Below are positions 9,315 through 17,457 of a stretch of DNA of 35,920 nucleotides, piece after piece. Source of the DNA: a candidate division WOR-1 bacterium RIFCSPLOWO2_02_FULL_46_20 (GTDB lineage Bacteria > Margulisbacteria > WOR-1 > O2-12-FULL-45-9); NCBI GenBank assembly GCA_001771365.1, contig METP01000003.1:1-35920 (forward strand), written 5' to 3'. Under the pieces are notes generated by a model. The model was not told the DNA's origin. It saw only the letters and a program-made list of their open reading frames with translations, and searched no databases. How positions within the stretch are numbered: position 1 is the stretch's first letter; each line of letters begins with the position of its first letter. A program made the translations under genes and the position numbers.

Positions 9315-9886
9315 GATCTTAATAAATAATAATTCCTGGTGGCGATAGTGCCGGGATAAATAGGTAAGCCCTGGCCGAGTAAAAACAAAAGCATATTTGA
9401 GGCCGACTCAACAACGGCCCGATCTAAATTGGTGAACGCTAATTTTCTGAGCCTCTTTACTCCAGAAAAAGAACGCCCTGCTTCAATATGGTCTGACAAA
9501 TATATTATTTTTTCAAGTGTCGTCATTTTTGGCGAGCCGACAGTGTGTTTTTTTATCGCGTTAAGAATCTGGAAAGATGTAATCCCAAACTCTTGCCTGG
9601 CCAATAGCGCGCTTAACTCGGCATGAAATAGTTTTGGCTCAAATTTGCCGATAGCGTCAATTTTTAGGCGAAACTTTATAGCCTGTTTGAGCAAATCCGA
9701 CCTTGAAAACTTTCTGGCATAGTCGTGTAGAAGCGCAGCAATGCTTGCCAGTTTAATTGAAACACCATGTTTCTTAGCAAGGGAGACCGCGGTCGCTTCT
9801 GCGCGTACACAATGCTTAAATCTTTTTGGGTCCAAGTCGCGCTTTAATTTTTCCAGTATTTCCGCTCTTTTTTGCACATTCCTCAC
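9311..9886 (-). CDS. yqeK: YqeK-type HD-domain Ap4A hydrolase
   Basis: The 191-residue HD-domain protein has HCVRAEATAVSLAKKHG, then LASIAALLHDYARK with the HD pair, then HAELSA and HTVGSPKMT, the pattern of YqeK. Members hydrolyse diadenosine tetraphosphate symmetrically to ADP. The start is a GTG at 9886 without a ribosome-binding site. A TTGACA/TAGAAT promoter ends 11 nt before it, so the leader is only a few bases long. It is the first gene of the eight-member leftward operon. Its 3' end overlaps the LCP gene by 4 nt (ATGA). Confidence 0.92.
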   Translation of the reverse strand: MRNVQKRAEILEKLKRDLDPKRFKHCVRAEATAVSLAKKHGVSIKLASIAALLHDYARKFSRSDLLKQAIKFRLKIDAIGKFEPKLFHAELSALLARQEFGITSFQILNAIKKHTVGSPKMTTLEKIIYLSDHIEAGRSFSGVKRLRKLAFTNLDRAVVESASNMLLFLLGQGLPIYPGTIATRNYYLLRS

Positions 9887-9892
9887 GCGAAG

Positions 9893-9927
9893 TTGCTATT
9901 CTAGCAGTTTTTCTTTATAATTGTCAA
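9893..9927. promoter_or_regulatory. Interleaved divergent promoters for yqeK and the glmU-like gene
   Basis: Rightward: TTGCTA (9893-9898), 17 bp, TATAAT (9916-9921), then 11 nt to the glmU-like ATG. Leftward: TTGACA (complement of 9922-9927), 18 bp, TAGAAT (complement of 9898-9903), then 11 nt to the yqeK GTG. The two promoters occupy the same 35 bp and cannot be used at once, so the two operons should compete. Neither start codon has a ribosome-binding site. Confidence 0.75.
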
Positions 9928-9932
9928 CTCTT

Positions 9933-10673
9933 ATGAAGAACTTAGCGGTAATAATATTAGCGGCAGGCAAGGGTGCGCGCATGAAGTCTGATTTGCCCAA
10001 GGTCTTTCACGAAATCTTGGGTGAGCCGATGCTGACCCATGTTTTGAATGCCGTTAAGGGGCTTGCCCCCCAACAGACTTTGGTTGTGGTTGGTCATCGC
10101 CGTGATCTAATTATGGATTATTATAAAGAATGGCCCATTAAGTTTGCCGTTCAGGAAGAGCAGCTAGGCACCGGACACGCGGTTATGCAGGCAAAACCTT
10201 TTCTCAGAGATTTTTCCGGAACGGTGCTGGTTTTAGCCGGAGATGTCCCCTTACTATCCGAAAAGATCCTAAAAGAACTGGTGAACTTTCATTGCAAGAA
10301 CAAAGCCGCGGCGACAGACTTAACGGCTTTATTGCCCGATGCCGGTAATTATGGCCGGGTAGTGCGGAAGCCAAATGGAGAGATGGTAAAAATAGTTGAA
10401 AAGAAGGACGCCTCACCGGAAGAATTACAGATCAAAGAGATAAATACCGGCACGTTTTGTTTTGACAAAGAAGCCTTGTTTTTGGCTTTGGCTGAAGTAA
10501 AGGCAGAGAATGCCCAGCAGGAGTATTATTTAACTGACACGATCGAAATTCTATGCAAGAAAGGGTTGCCGGTCTACGCCTTCCGCGCCTCTGACCCCTC
10601 TGAAACTTTGGGAGTAAACACCAGGGAAGAATTAATCAAGGTTGAAAAGTTTCTCTTAAAGAAACAAGGCTAA
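9933..10673 (+). CDS. GlmU-like UDP-GlcNAc/NTP transferase domain, stand-alone
   Basis: The 246-residue protein matches the N-terminal uridylyltransferase half of GlmU. Visible are the nucleotide-binding LAAGKGARMKSDLPKVFH, the QEEQLGTGHAV loop, LAGDVPLL with the metal-binding Asp, and INTGTFCFD. Full GlmU is about 450 residues and continues into a left-handed beta-helix acetyltransferase; here the gene stops right after the first domain, and no acetyltransferase follows. It would activate GlcNAc-1-phosphate (or a related sugar phosphate) with UTP. The ATG at 9933 is chosen: the TTG 12 nt upstream lies within the -10 box. A separate acetyltransferase is needed for GlcN-1-P, unless another route exists. 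Confidence 0.88.
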   Translation: MKNLAVIILAAGKGARMKSDLPKVFHEILGEPMLTHVLNAVKGLAPQQTLVVVGHRRDLIMDYYKEWPIKFAVQEEQLGTGHAVMQAKPFLRDFSGTVLVLAGDVPLLSEKILKELVNFHCKNKAAATDLTALLPDAGNYGRVVRKPNGEMVKIVEKKDASPEELQIKEINTGTFCFDKEALFLALAEVKAENAQQEYYLTDTIEILCKKGLPVYAFRASDPSETLGVNTREELIKVEKFLLKKQG

Positions 10674-10694
10674 AAAATCCCGCCAGCGTGGTAA

Positions 10695-10715
10695 GCGGCC
10701 ACAAAACCAGGCCGC
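10695..10715 (+). terminator. Possible weak terminator hairpin
   Basis: GCGGCC (10695-10700) and GGCCGC (10710-10715) can pair around a 9-nt loop, 21 nt after the glmU-like stop codon. No T-run follows, so it is only a candidate for termination or 3'-end protection. Confidence 0.3.
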
Positions 10716-10746
10716 GCTTCAGATTATAGCAGAAAAGATAAGCGAA

Positions 10747-10775
10747 TTGAATCTTCCCCCTCAATAGCCTATAAT
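10747..10775 (+). promoter_or_regulatory. Promoter of the histidine kinase gene
   Basis: TTGAAT (10747-10752), 17 bp, TATAAT (10770-10775), then 8 nt to the ATG at 10784. The predicted start of transcription is within two bases of the ATG and no Shine-Dalgarno sequence exists, so the mRNA should be leaderless. Confidence 0.75.
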
Positions 10776-10783
10776 TCCCAACA

Positions 10784-13700
10784 ATGGGGTTTGATATATT
10801 AATTAACCTCAATAATGTTAGCCTGCTGATAACCTTTGCCGTTCACCTTGGTTTTGCCGCTTACATATATTGTAAGGATCCCAGGAGCGAAGCAAATCGC
10901 TCATTGGCTACGCTCCTGTTCTTTGTCGCAGGTTGGGTTTTTACTTACATCCTTTTCTATAATGTAAAAACGTTTGAGTTTATCTTGATTATTCGCAGAT
11001 TATCCCCGGCGGTGGCCGGTTTTGTAGTTGCTTATTTTGTCTGTTTCGCCCTGGTTTTTCCAAAGAGGGAAAAGGAAGTTCCCTGGATCTGGAAAACATT
11101 GATTATGGCGCCTGTTTGGATCTGCTCCATGTTTGCGATTTTTTCGGATTTAATTATTAAATCCGTTAATATTGTCGACCCAAACTTTTTGGTGTTTGGC
11201 GACGTGGTTTTTGGCCCGGTTTTTCATCTCTTTAACCTTGGTTTTGTGGTTTATACTATAATTGGAACCTCAATCCTGGTGAAAAAATTATTTCACGCTG
11301 ATGGGCGAGCAAGAGGCCAGATATTATATGTCCTCTTTGGCGGCACGCTCACCCTGTGTTTTACGATTGTAACAAATGTTATTTTGCCGGTATTCTTTGG
11401 TGTTTCGTATTTTTCCGGTTTTATCCCGGTGGCTACGTTGATTGTGGCGGGGTTTATGACGCATGCCATCGCCAGGCATCACCTCCTCAACATTGAAGAT
11501 ATGTTGTCCCGGGGCACTTATTTTCTGGCTACCGTCGCTGCCATAGTAGGCACAGTTTTTTGTCTGTTTACGGATAATTGGGCTTATTTGCCTCTTTATT
11601 ACATTACTCTCGGCCACCTGGCCATTGGTATCGTGGTTCTAAGTTATAGCTGGCGCAACAAAATAAATGTTTCCTACGCCTTTTTGGTTTTCTTTACCGG
11701 AACCATGATATTCTCTTCGGCAGTTTTTTTTAATGCCGCGCGGCTCCCCTATATCCTCTTGGCGGCTAAACTCATATATGTAAGTACATTTTTCCTGATG
11801 ATCCCGCTTTTTTTCTTTTCTGTCTTTTTCCCGTTTACCAAGCCCAGCCTTTCTTTATTGAAAGCCTTAATTATTCCCGTGCCGGGGATTGTTTTTGCTG
11901 CCGTAGCCTTATTTTCTGATTTGTTGGTGCGGGATGTTATTTTTCGATCCTGGGGTAGGGAGGTGGTGTTTGGTCCGTTTTTTCCGGTTTTTGCGATGTA
12001 CTGCACCTTCTTTGTGGGATATACTTTTGCGATTTTGGTCCGTAAGCATAATGTTTCATTTGGGCTGCAAAGGACCCAGGTTAGATACATTCTTATTAGT
12101 TTTTTAATTATTGGCGTGCCTAATTTTGCGGCAAATATTATCTTGCCTGCTTTTTGGCAAAATTATCAATTGATACAACCAGCACTTTACTTTGCCCTGC
12201 CGGAAGCCATCTTTGTGGCTTATGCGGTTTTAAAACATCGCTTGATGAGCGTTGAAATTATGATTCAGCGGGGTTTTGTCTATGCCAGCGTGACGGTCTT
12301 TATTATGGCGTTGTATGCCCTGGCGGTGATTATCTCAGAAACATTTTTTAGGCAGATATTGGGCTATAGTTCTTTGCTAATTTCAACGATGGCGGCATTA
12401 TTGATCGCGGTAACTTATCATCCACTGGTTAAGAGTTTTCAGTCTTTTACCGATCGCCTCTTTTTTCGCGGACGTTATGATTATCAGGTGACGTTGCGTG
12501 AGATCAGTCATAAAATTGCTTCGGTGATCAAGCTGGAAGAGCTAACCAGGTTGATTGTCTCTTCTTTTGTTGATACGATGAAAGTTTCGGAAATATCTTT
12601 TCTGCTGCTTGATAAAAACAAAGAACGTTTCCATTCGGTCTCTTTGCCAGCGCCGCGCTATAAAAGGATTGAAATAGATTTTACCAGCCCCATAGTTGCC
12701 TGGATATCGGCCACCAAAGATGTTTTGGTGGCTGATGAGCTGCAAAGTGAAATCGTCCGCCAGGATGTTCCTGGCAAAGATGGTGAAAATAGACGCCACA
12801 GCCTGGAAGAGGTGCGGGATGAGATGCTACGCCTGGGTATTTCCATCTGGGTGCCGATAATTTCCAAAGATGAATTGATCGGGATTATTGCTTTAGGCAA
12901 TAAACTCTCTGGAGATATTTTTAGCGGCGAGGATATTGATTTGCTGGGAACTTTGGCCAACCAAATTGCCGTGGCCTTGGATAATGCCAGGCTTTACGAC
13001 GAAGTGGTTAATACCAGGGATTATGTGGAGCAAATACTTCAATCGATGGTTTCCGGCGTATTGACGGTTGATACACGGACCAGAATTGTTACTTTTAATT
13101 CCATGGCTGAAAAAATTACCGGCAGAAAAATTGATGAGGTTATTGGCAAAAAATGCGAAGAAATATGGGGCAACAAGGGGATCATTTGCAACATTGTTGA
13201 AAATACGCTAATAAATAAGTGTTACGTAAATTTTGACTCAAGCCTGGCTTCACCCGAAAAAGGTCTGGTGCCGGTTTCATTTTCCTCAACTTTACTCAAT
13301 GATTCCCAGGGAAAGAAAATGGGGGCCTTAATTACAATCCAGGACCAGACCGAGGTTAAAGAATTGGAAGGCAAAGTCAGGCAGGCGGATAAATTGTCGG
13401 CGCTGGCGACCATGGCGGCCGGGATGGCGCACGAGATTAAAAATCCGCTCTCTTCGATGAAAGTATTATCTCAACTTATCCCCCGCAAGATTGATGATCC
13501 GGAGTTCAAAAAGAAACTGGCCGAAATATTTCCCAGAGAGATCAACCGCATAGACCGTATTGTCGAAAGCCTGTTGGGCTTTGCCCGGGCCACGGCTCCG
13601 GCGTTTGAAATAACTAACATAGAAAATATTCTCGAAGAAACCCTTGATTATTTTGCCAACCAGGCCAAGGAAGCCGACGTTAAAATTATTAAATATTTTG

Positions 13701-14071
13701 CCCGGTTGCCTGAAATTGAGGTTGATCGAAGCCAAATCTCTCAGGTTTTTTCTAATTTGGTGCTTAATGCCATCCAGGCGATGTTCCTGGGTGGGGAGTT
13801 GCGGGTATCAACCTTACCGGGCAAGAAGGTTGATAATTTTTTGCGTAATGTAAAAATCCAGATTTCTGACTCCGGACACGGGATAGCGGAAGAAAAGTTA
13901 AAAAAACTATTTGATCCGTTTTTTACCACCAAGCATGGCGGGACAGGGCTTGGCTTAACTATTACCCATAGTATCGTGGATGGTCATAAGGGGTATATTG
14001 ATGTCGTAAGTCAGCTGGGCCAGGGAACGACTTTTACAATTACTTTACCAGTGAGTCAGGGATTGGTATAA
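10784..14071 (+). CDS. Sensor histidine kinase with duplicated 7TM region, GAF and PAS domains
   Basis: The 1095-residue membrane kinase begins with some 15 hydrophobic segments (residues ~5-550). These contain two similar seven-helix units: FSDLIIKSVN...VVFGPVFHLF and ARHHLLNIEDMLSRG in the first (to ~240) match FSDLLVRDVI...VVFGPFFPVF and LKHRLMSVEIMIQRG in the second (to ~495). A GAF domain (~570-740) and a PAS domain (~745-865) follow. The kinase core has the H-box GMAHEIKNPLSSMKVL with phospho-His at residue 883, the N-box FSNLVLNAIQAM, DSGHGI and the G-box GGTGLGLTITHS. The 7TM units resemble the histidine-kinase 7TM family. An NtrC-like regulator gene follows after 8 nt, and its -10 box overlaps this gene's stop codon. 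The two are the likely pair; the signal is unknown. Confidence 0.92.
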   Translation: MGFDILINLNNVSLLITFAVHLGFAAYIYCKDPRSEANRSLATLLFFVAGWVFTYILFYNVKTFEFILIIRRLSPAVAGFVVAYFVCFALVFPKREKEVPWIWKTLIMAPVWICSMFAIFSDLIIKSVNIVDPNFLVFGDVVFGPVFHLFNLGFVVYTIIGTSILVKKLFHADGRARGQILYVLFGGTLTLCFTIVTNVILPVFFGVSYFSGFIPVATLIVAGFMTHAIARHHLLNIEDMLSRGTYFLATVAAIVGTVFCLFTDNWAYLPLYYITLGHLAIGIVVLSYSWRNKINVSYAFLVFFTGTMIFSSAVFFNAARLPYILLAAKLIYVSTFFLMIPLFFFSVFFPFTKPSLSLLKALIIPVPGIVFAAVALFSDLLVRDVIFRSWGREVVFGPFFPVFAMYCTFFVGYTFAILVRKHNVSFGLQRTQVRYILISFLIIGVPNFAANIILPAFWQNYQLIQPALYFALPEAIFVAYAVLKHRLMSVEIMIQRGFVYASVTVFIMALYALAVIISETFFRQILGYSSLLISTMAALLIAVTYHPLVKSFQSFTDRLFFRGRYDYQVTLREISHKIASVIKLEELTRLIVSSFVDTMKVSEISFLLLDKNKERFHSVSLPAPRYKRIEIDFTSPIVAWISATKDVLVADELQSEIVRQDVPGKDGENRRHSLEEVRDEMLRLGISIWVPIISKDELIGIIALGNKLSGDIFSGEDIDLLGTLANQIAVALDNARLYDEVVNTRDYVEQILQSMVSGVLTVDTRTRIVTFNSMAEKITGRKIDEVIGKKCEEIWGNKGIICNIVENTLINKCYVNFDSSLASPEKGLVPVSFSSTLLNDSQGKKMGALITIQDQTEVKELEGKVRQADKLSALATMAAGMAHEIKNPLSSMKVLSQLIPRKIDDPEFKKKLAEIFPREINRIDRIVESLLGFARATAPAFEITNIENILEETLDYFANQAKEADVKIIKYFARLPEIEVDRSQISQVFSNLVLNAIQAMFLGGELRVSTLPGKKVDNFLRNVKIQISDSGHGIAEEKLKKLFDPFFTTKHGGTGLGLTITHSIVDGHKGYIDVVSQLGQGTTFTITLPVSQGLV

Positions 14072-14072
14072 T
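14044..14072 (+). promoter_or_regulatory. Internal promoter of the response regulator gene
   Basis: TTTACC (14044-14049), 17 bp, TATAAT (14067-14072), then 7 nt to the ATG at 14080. The -10 box overlaps the TAA stop codon of the kinase gene. It would give the regulator a separate leaderless transcript. Confidence 0.6.
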
Positions 14073-14079
14073 TGCAGCC

Positions 14080-15321
14080 ATGAAGAAGACAATTCTTTTA
14101 ATTGAAGATGAGCCTAAGGTGGAGGCGGTTTTCCGGGAAGCTTTGGGCAAGGGTTATGTAATTGAAGTAGTGCCCGGCGCTAAACTCGCGGCCGCTTTTA
14201 TAGATAAAAAAATTCCCGATATAGTTGTTATTGATTTTGATTTAAAAAATGAAGACGGACTGCGGGTCTTTGAGCGTTTGGGCCTGGCGGCGCCAACGAT
14301 CATGATGTCAAGCTCGGGCAATATTTCTCTGGCGGTTTCTGCCACGAAACTGGGCGTGGTAGAGTTTTTGAGAAAGCCGTTAAATGTTGAACAATTGCGA
14401 GAGGCGGTGGAACAAAATATTTCGCAAGAAGAGAGGCCGCTCCGATTGGGTGCGGGGTTGGCGTGGTTGTGGGGAGAAGGACATGGCTTGAAAGAAATGT
14501 TCTCCGGGATTCAACATGCCTTACGCGCCAACAAAGATGTTGTTCTGGTCGGCGGGCGGGGGATTGAGTCGGGGGGGGTGGCGGAATTAATCCACCAGCA
14601 CAGCGCCAAACGAGACAGAAGATTGGTCAGGTTTGATATTGCCGCTTTTCGTCGGCAGGATCTGGAAACGCATTTTTGGGCCACCTTGCAGGATTTACTC
14701 TCTTTGCCGGCGGCAACCTCCCTGCGAAAAAATGAAAATCTGTGCGGCACAATTTATTTGGAGAATATTGAGCGGGTTGATGAGCATTTTAAGCTGAGCC
14801 TCTTAAAATATTTTAATGAACGCAAAGGCAAGACTGTTCGTGCCGTGCTCGGAGTAAATAGCCGTGACGCTATTTTAACGCAAAATGATTATGTGGTTGT
14901 CGAAATCCCCAAACTCCGCGAGAGAAAAGAAGATCTGCCATATCTTTTGTCTTTATATTTAAAGGGCTACTCGGTTAAGTACAATAAGGAGGTCAAATTT
15001 ATTTCCAGAGAGGTGCTGGCAGATTTGGCTGCTTATGATTTTCCCGGTAATTACGCGGAGTTGGAAGAATTGGTCCGGGAGGCAGTCTTGGTGGCAGCCG
15101 CAGACAAGCTGGAAGCAAAAAATTTAGCCTATACCTATAAGATTCTCCAACAAGCTTATGGCGGGTTAAATCTGCCTCTTGACGCGGCGAAATTAGAATT
15201 TGAAAATAGCCTGTATAATATATTGCTCGATAAGTCAAATGGAGACGAGGCGCGGCTGGCCAGATTTTTGAATGTTCCCAGGAGTGTTTTAAGCGAACGA
15301 ATTCAAAACCTGCTTAATTAG
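14080..15321 (+). CDS. NtrC-like response regulator with a degenerate sigma-54 AAA+ domain
   Basis: The 413-residue protein has an NtrC layout: receiver (residues 1-~120), AAA+-like domain (~140-345) and a Fis-type helix-turn-helix (~375-413). The receiver is complete: IEDE acidic pair, phospho-acceptor Asp52 in VVIDFDLKNEDG, and the FLRKP Lys. The AAA+ part has lost what an activator needs. The Walker A position reads VVLVGGRGIESGG (154-166) without Lys, the GAFTGA loop that contacts sigma-54 is absent, and Walker B is GTIYLENI instead of GTLFLDEI. Late motifs remain (KLRERKEDLPYL and YDFPGNYAELEELV), proving ancestry. It probably binds DNA and acts with RpoD rather than as an ATP-driven sigma-54 activator. 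Partner: the kinase just upstream. Its last 33 nt overlap glmM tail-to-tail. Confidence 0.87.
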   Translation: MKKTILLIEDEPKVEAVFREALGKGYVIEVVPGAKLAAAFIDKKIPDIVVIDFDLKNEDGLRVFERLGLAAPTIMMSSSGNISLAVSATKLGVVEFLRKPLNVEQLREAVEQNISQEERPLRLGAGLAWLWGEGHGLKEMFSGIQHALRANKDVVLVGGRGIESGGVAELIHQHSAKRDRRLVRFDIAAFRRQDLETHFWATLQDLLSLPAATSLRKNENLCGTIYLENIERVDEHFKLSLLKYFNERKGKTVRAVLGVNSRDAILTQNDYVVVEIPKLRERKEDLPYLLSLYLKGYSVKYNKEVKFISREVLADLAAYDFPGNYAELEELVREAVLVAAADKLEAKNLAYTYKILQQAYGGLNLPLDAAKLEFENSLYNILLDKSNGDEARLARFLNVPRSVLSERIQNLLN

Positions 15322-16650
15322 ATTCTTTACCTGGTCTTTTTCTTTGGCTTCACCGATAATTCTGATAACCGGTTCGGTATTGGAGGCTCTGACGTGTACC
15401 CAGCTCGTGGGCAGGACAACTTTTACCCCTTCGGTTAGGATAAGTGTTTTGTTGCTAAAGTACTCTTTAACATCTTCAACCACGGCATCCGCGTGGTCTT
15501 GATCCCGACAGTCTATTTTCTTCTTAATCATATGGTAAGCGGGAATTTCCGCGACCAGCTCAGAAATGCTTTTACCGGATTCCGCCATCATGTTTAAAAC
15601 CATTGTCATGGCGGCCAGAGCGTCACGGTTGAAACCAATGCGTGGATAAATTACGCCGCCGTTACCTTCGCCGCCAATTAAACCCTTTAATTCTTTGAGT
15701 TGTTCGGCTACGTGTACTTCGCCGATTTTGGTGCGGATAACCATGGCCTGATTCTGCTGAGCAATATCGTCAATTGCCCTGGTCGTCGATAGATTTGTTA
15801 TCACCAGCTTCTTTTTGCGGTGGCTCCCCTTATGTTTTGATAAGATGTATTTGGTAGCCAGGGCCAGGGTTAATTCTTCTCCCACAGGCTTGCCCAGGTC
15901 AGAAACAATAGCCAGTCGGTCGGCATCGGAATCCAGGGCAAAACCAATATCCGCTTTTTTGCTTTTAACCAATTTAACCAGGTTCCCCAGGTTGTCGGGT
16001 ATCGGTTCGGGCGGGTGGGGGAAAGGTCGGTCAAGATGGCAATGAATGGCCTCTACTCGACAACCAAGTTTTGTTAAAAGTTTTACGCAGGCGACAGATC
16101 CGGCGCCGTTACAACAATCCAACGCGACTTTGAATTTTTTGCGGCGGATGGCCCCGGGTTTGATCACTTTGAGTATCTTATCAATGTGAGTCTCGATGCC
16201 GGAATAGTTAGAGAGGAGTATTCGGTGATCTTTGGCGATGAATTTTTTTGTTTCGTAAAGTCTAATTAATTTTTTTGCCTGATGCTCATTCAAAAATATT
16301 CCATCTTCGCGCACAAACTTTAATCCGTTCCAGGGGAGGGGGTTGTGAGAAGCCGTAATAATTATCCCTCCGTTAGCCCGCAGTTCCCGTACCATTATGC
16401 CAACGGTGGGGGTGGGGCAAATACCCAGATCAATAACTTTACAGCCGGTGGCCAGGAGTCCGGAAAAGATAATCCCTTTGATAAATTCTGAAGTAGTTCG
16501 CGGATCGGTGCCGACAACGACAATTTTCTTGGCCGAAGAATCATCCGACAGGTATGTGCCAAAGGCTTTGGCAAAATCCAGACAAACTTCCGCGGTCAAG
16601 GATTCCGGGACCAAACCACGAACCCCAGAAATGCTGATTTTTAGCGACAT
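15289..16650 (-). CDS. glmM: Phosphoglucosamine mutase / phosphohexomutase
   Basis: The 453-residue alpha-D-phosphohexomutase has all four active-site elements: the phosphoserine loop TASHNPLPWNG (Ser101), the metal-binding DSDADRLAI, the sugar-specificity loop GGEGNGGVIYP, and the phosphate-binding RASNTEPVIRII. The specificity loop resembles archaeal GlmM rather than the bacterial GEQSGH form, so a role as phosphomannomutase/phosphoglucomutase is possible. The presence of glmS and a GlmU-like gene in this window favours GlcN-6-P to GlcN-1-P conversion. The ATG at 16650 gives MSLKISISGVRG; a frame extension upstream lies across the promoter. A TATAAT box ends 7 nt before the ATG and there is no ribosome-binding site. 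Confidence 0.88.
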   Translation of the reverse strand: MSLKISISGVRGLVPESLTAEVCLDFAKAFGTYLSDDSSAKKIVVVGTDPRTTSEFIKGIIFSGLLATGCKVIDLGICPTPTVGIMVRELRANGGIIITASHNPLPWNGLKFVREDGIFLNEHQAKKLIRLYETKKFIAKDHRILLSNYSGIETHIDKILKVIKPGAIRRKKFKVALDCCNGAGSVACVKLLTKLGCRVEAIHCHLDRPFPHPPEPIPDNLGNLVKLVKSKKADIGFALDSDADRLAIVSDLGKPVGEELTLALATKYILSKHKGSHRKKKLVITNLSTTRAIDDIAQQNQAMVIRTKIGEVHVAEQLKELKGLIGGEGNGGVIYPRIGFNRDALAAMTMVLNMMAESGKSISELVAEIPAYHMIKKKIDCRDQDHADAVVEDVKEYFSNKTLILTEGVKVVLPTSWVHVRASNTEPVIRIIGEAKEKDQVKNLIKQVLNSFA

Positions 16651-16651
16651 A

Positions 16652-16680
16652 TTGACTATTATAACACAAACTGTTACACT
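16652..16680. promoter_or_regulatory. Divergent promoters between glmM and the MEMO/arg operon
   Basis: Rightward: TTGACT (16652-16657), 17 bp, TACACT (16675-16680), then 9 nt to the ATG at 16690. Leftward: TATAAT (complement of 16658-16663), then 7 nt to the glmM ATG at 16650, with only a weak -35. The 39-bp gap holds both, each giving a leaderless or nearly leaderless mRNA, and each promoter lies over the other's start region. Confidence 0.6.
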
Positions 16681-16689
16681 CAAACAGAA

Positions 16690-17457
16690 ATGTTTGGCGC
16701 AATTTTACCTCATCCGCCGCTTTTAGTGCCGGAAATTGGCCGTGATCAACTGAAAATGGTTGAGAGTACAATAAAAAGCGTCTCTGAGGTTTTCCGCAGG
16801 TTAAAGAAACACGATTTTGACACGCTGGTTGTTGTGACCCCCCATGGAAATGTTGGACAAGCCTCGGTTCCGGTCTATACCGGGCATGTTTTTGAGGGAG
16901 ATTTTGCCATGTTTGGAGCCAAAAAACCAATTTTTAGTTTTAAAGGTGATCCCAAGCTGGGTCTGGCAGTGATTAAGGATTGTGGGCTTGCTGCCAATTG
17001 TCCTGAGACGCTGCTGGACCACGGGGCCCTGGTGCCGCTTTATTTTTACCAGGTTGAGAAAATTAAAAAACCGATTTTACCGGTCGCCATTGGCTTTATG
17101 TCGCTGAAAAAATTGTATGATTTTGGCATGAGTCTGGCTAAAACAGCCGCGCGTTTAGGACGAAAGATCGCGGTGATAGGTTCAGCCGATATGTCGCATC
17201 GGTTAACCCAGGATGCCCCGTCGGGGTATAACCCAAAAGGTAAAGAATTCGACGAAAAATTAGTTGGTTTAGTTAAAGCTTATGATGTTCAGGGGATACT
17301 TAATTTTGATCGAGCTTTGGCGGAAGAGGCGGGGCAGGATGCTTTGTGGTCGATTGCGATATTGCTGGGGGCGCTTGATGGGGTGGCAGTTAAGCAGGAA
17401 GTTTTATCATACGAAGGTCCTTTTGGCGTTGGTTACATGGTCGCAAGCTTTGAGTGA
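16690..17457 (+). CDS. LigB/MEMO-like protein of the AmmeMemoRadiSam group
   Basis: The 255-residue protein resembles class III extradiol dioxygenase (LigB) folds found in the AmmeMemoRadiSam group. It starts [17 protein letters not shown], has conserved His-containing stretches VVVTPHGN and [12 protein letters not shown], then [10 protein letters not shown] and ends [12 protein letters not shown]. In many genomes this domain is fused to AMMECR1 in one protein; here the next gene encodes AMMECR1 with an 8-nt overlap in another frame. The biochemical role of the group is not settled. The third partner, a radical SAM enzyme, is not in the window. It is the first gene of the operon continuing into argCJB. 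Confidence 0.85.
   Translation: MFGAILPHPPLLVPEIGRDQLKMVESTIKSVSEVFRRLKKHDFDTLVVVTPHGNVGQASVPVYTGHVFEGDFAMFGAKKPIFSFKGDPKLGLAVIKDCGLAANCPETLLDHGALVPLYFYQVEKIKKPILPVAIGFMSLKKLYDFGMSLAKTAARLGRKIAVIGSADMSHRLTQDAPSGYNPKGKEFDEKLVGLVKAYDVQGILNFDRALAEEAGQDALWSIAILLGALDGVAVKQEVLSYEGPFGVGYMVASFE

Noticed and set aside
17282-17449. Longer AMMECR1 gene from the ATG at 17282
   Set aside because: The extra residues lie wholly inside the LigB-like gene, are rich in Arg and Trp, and match nothing in the family.
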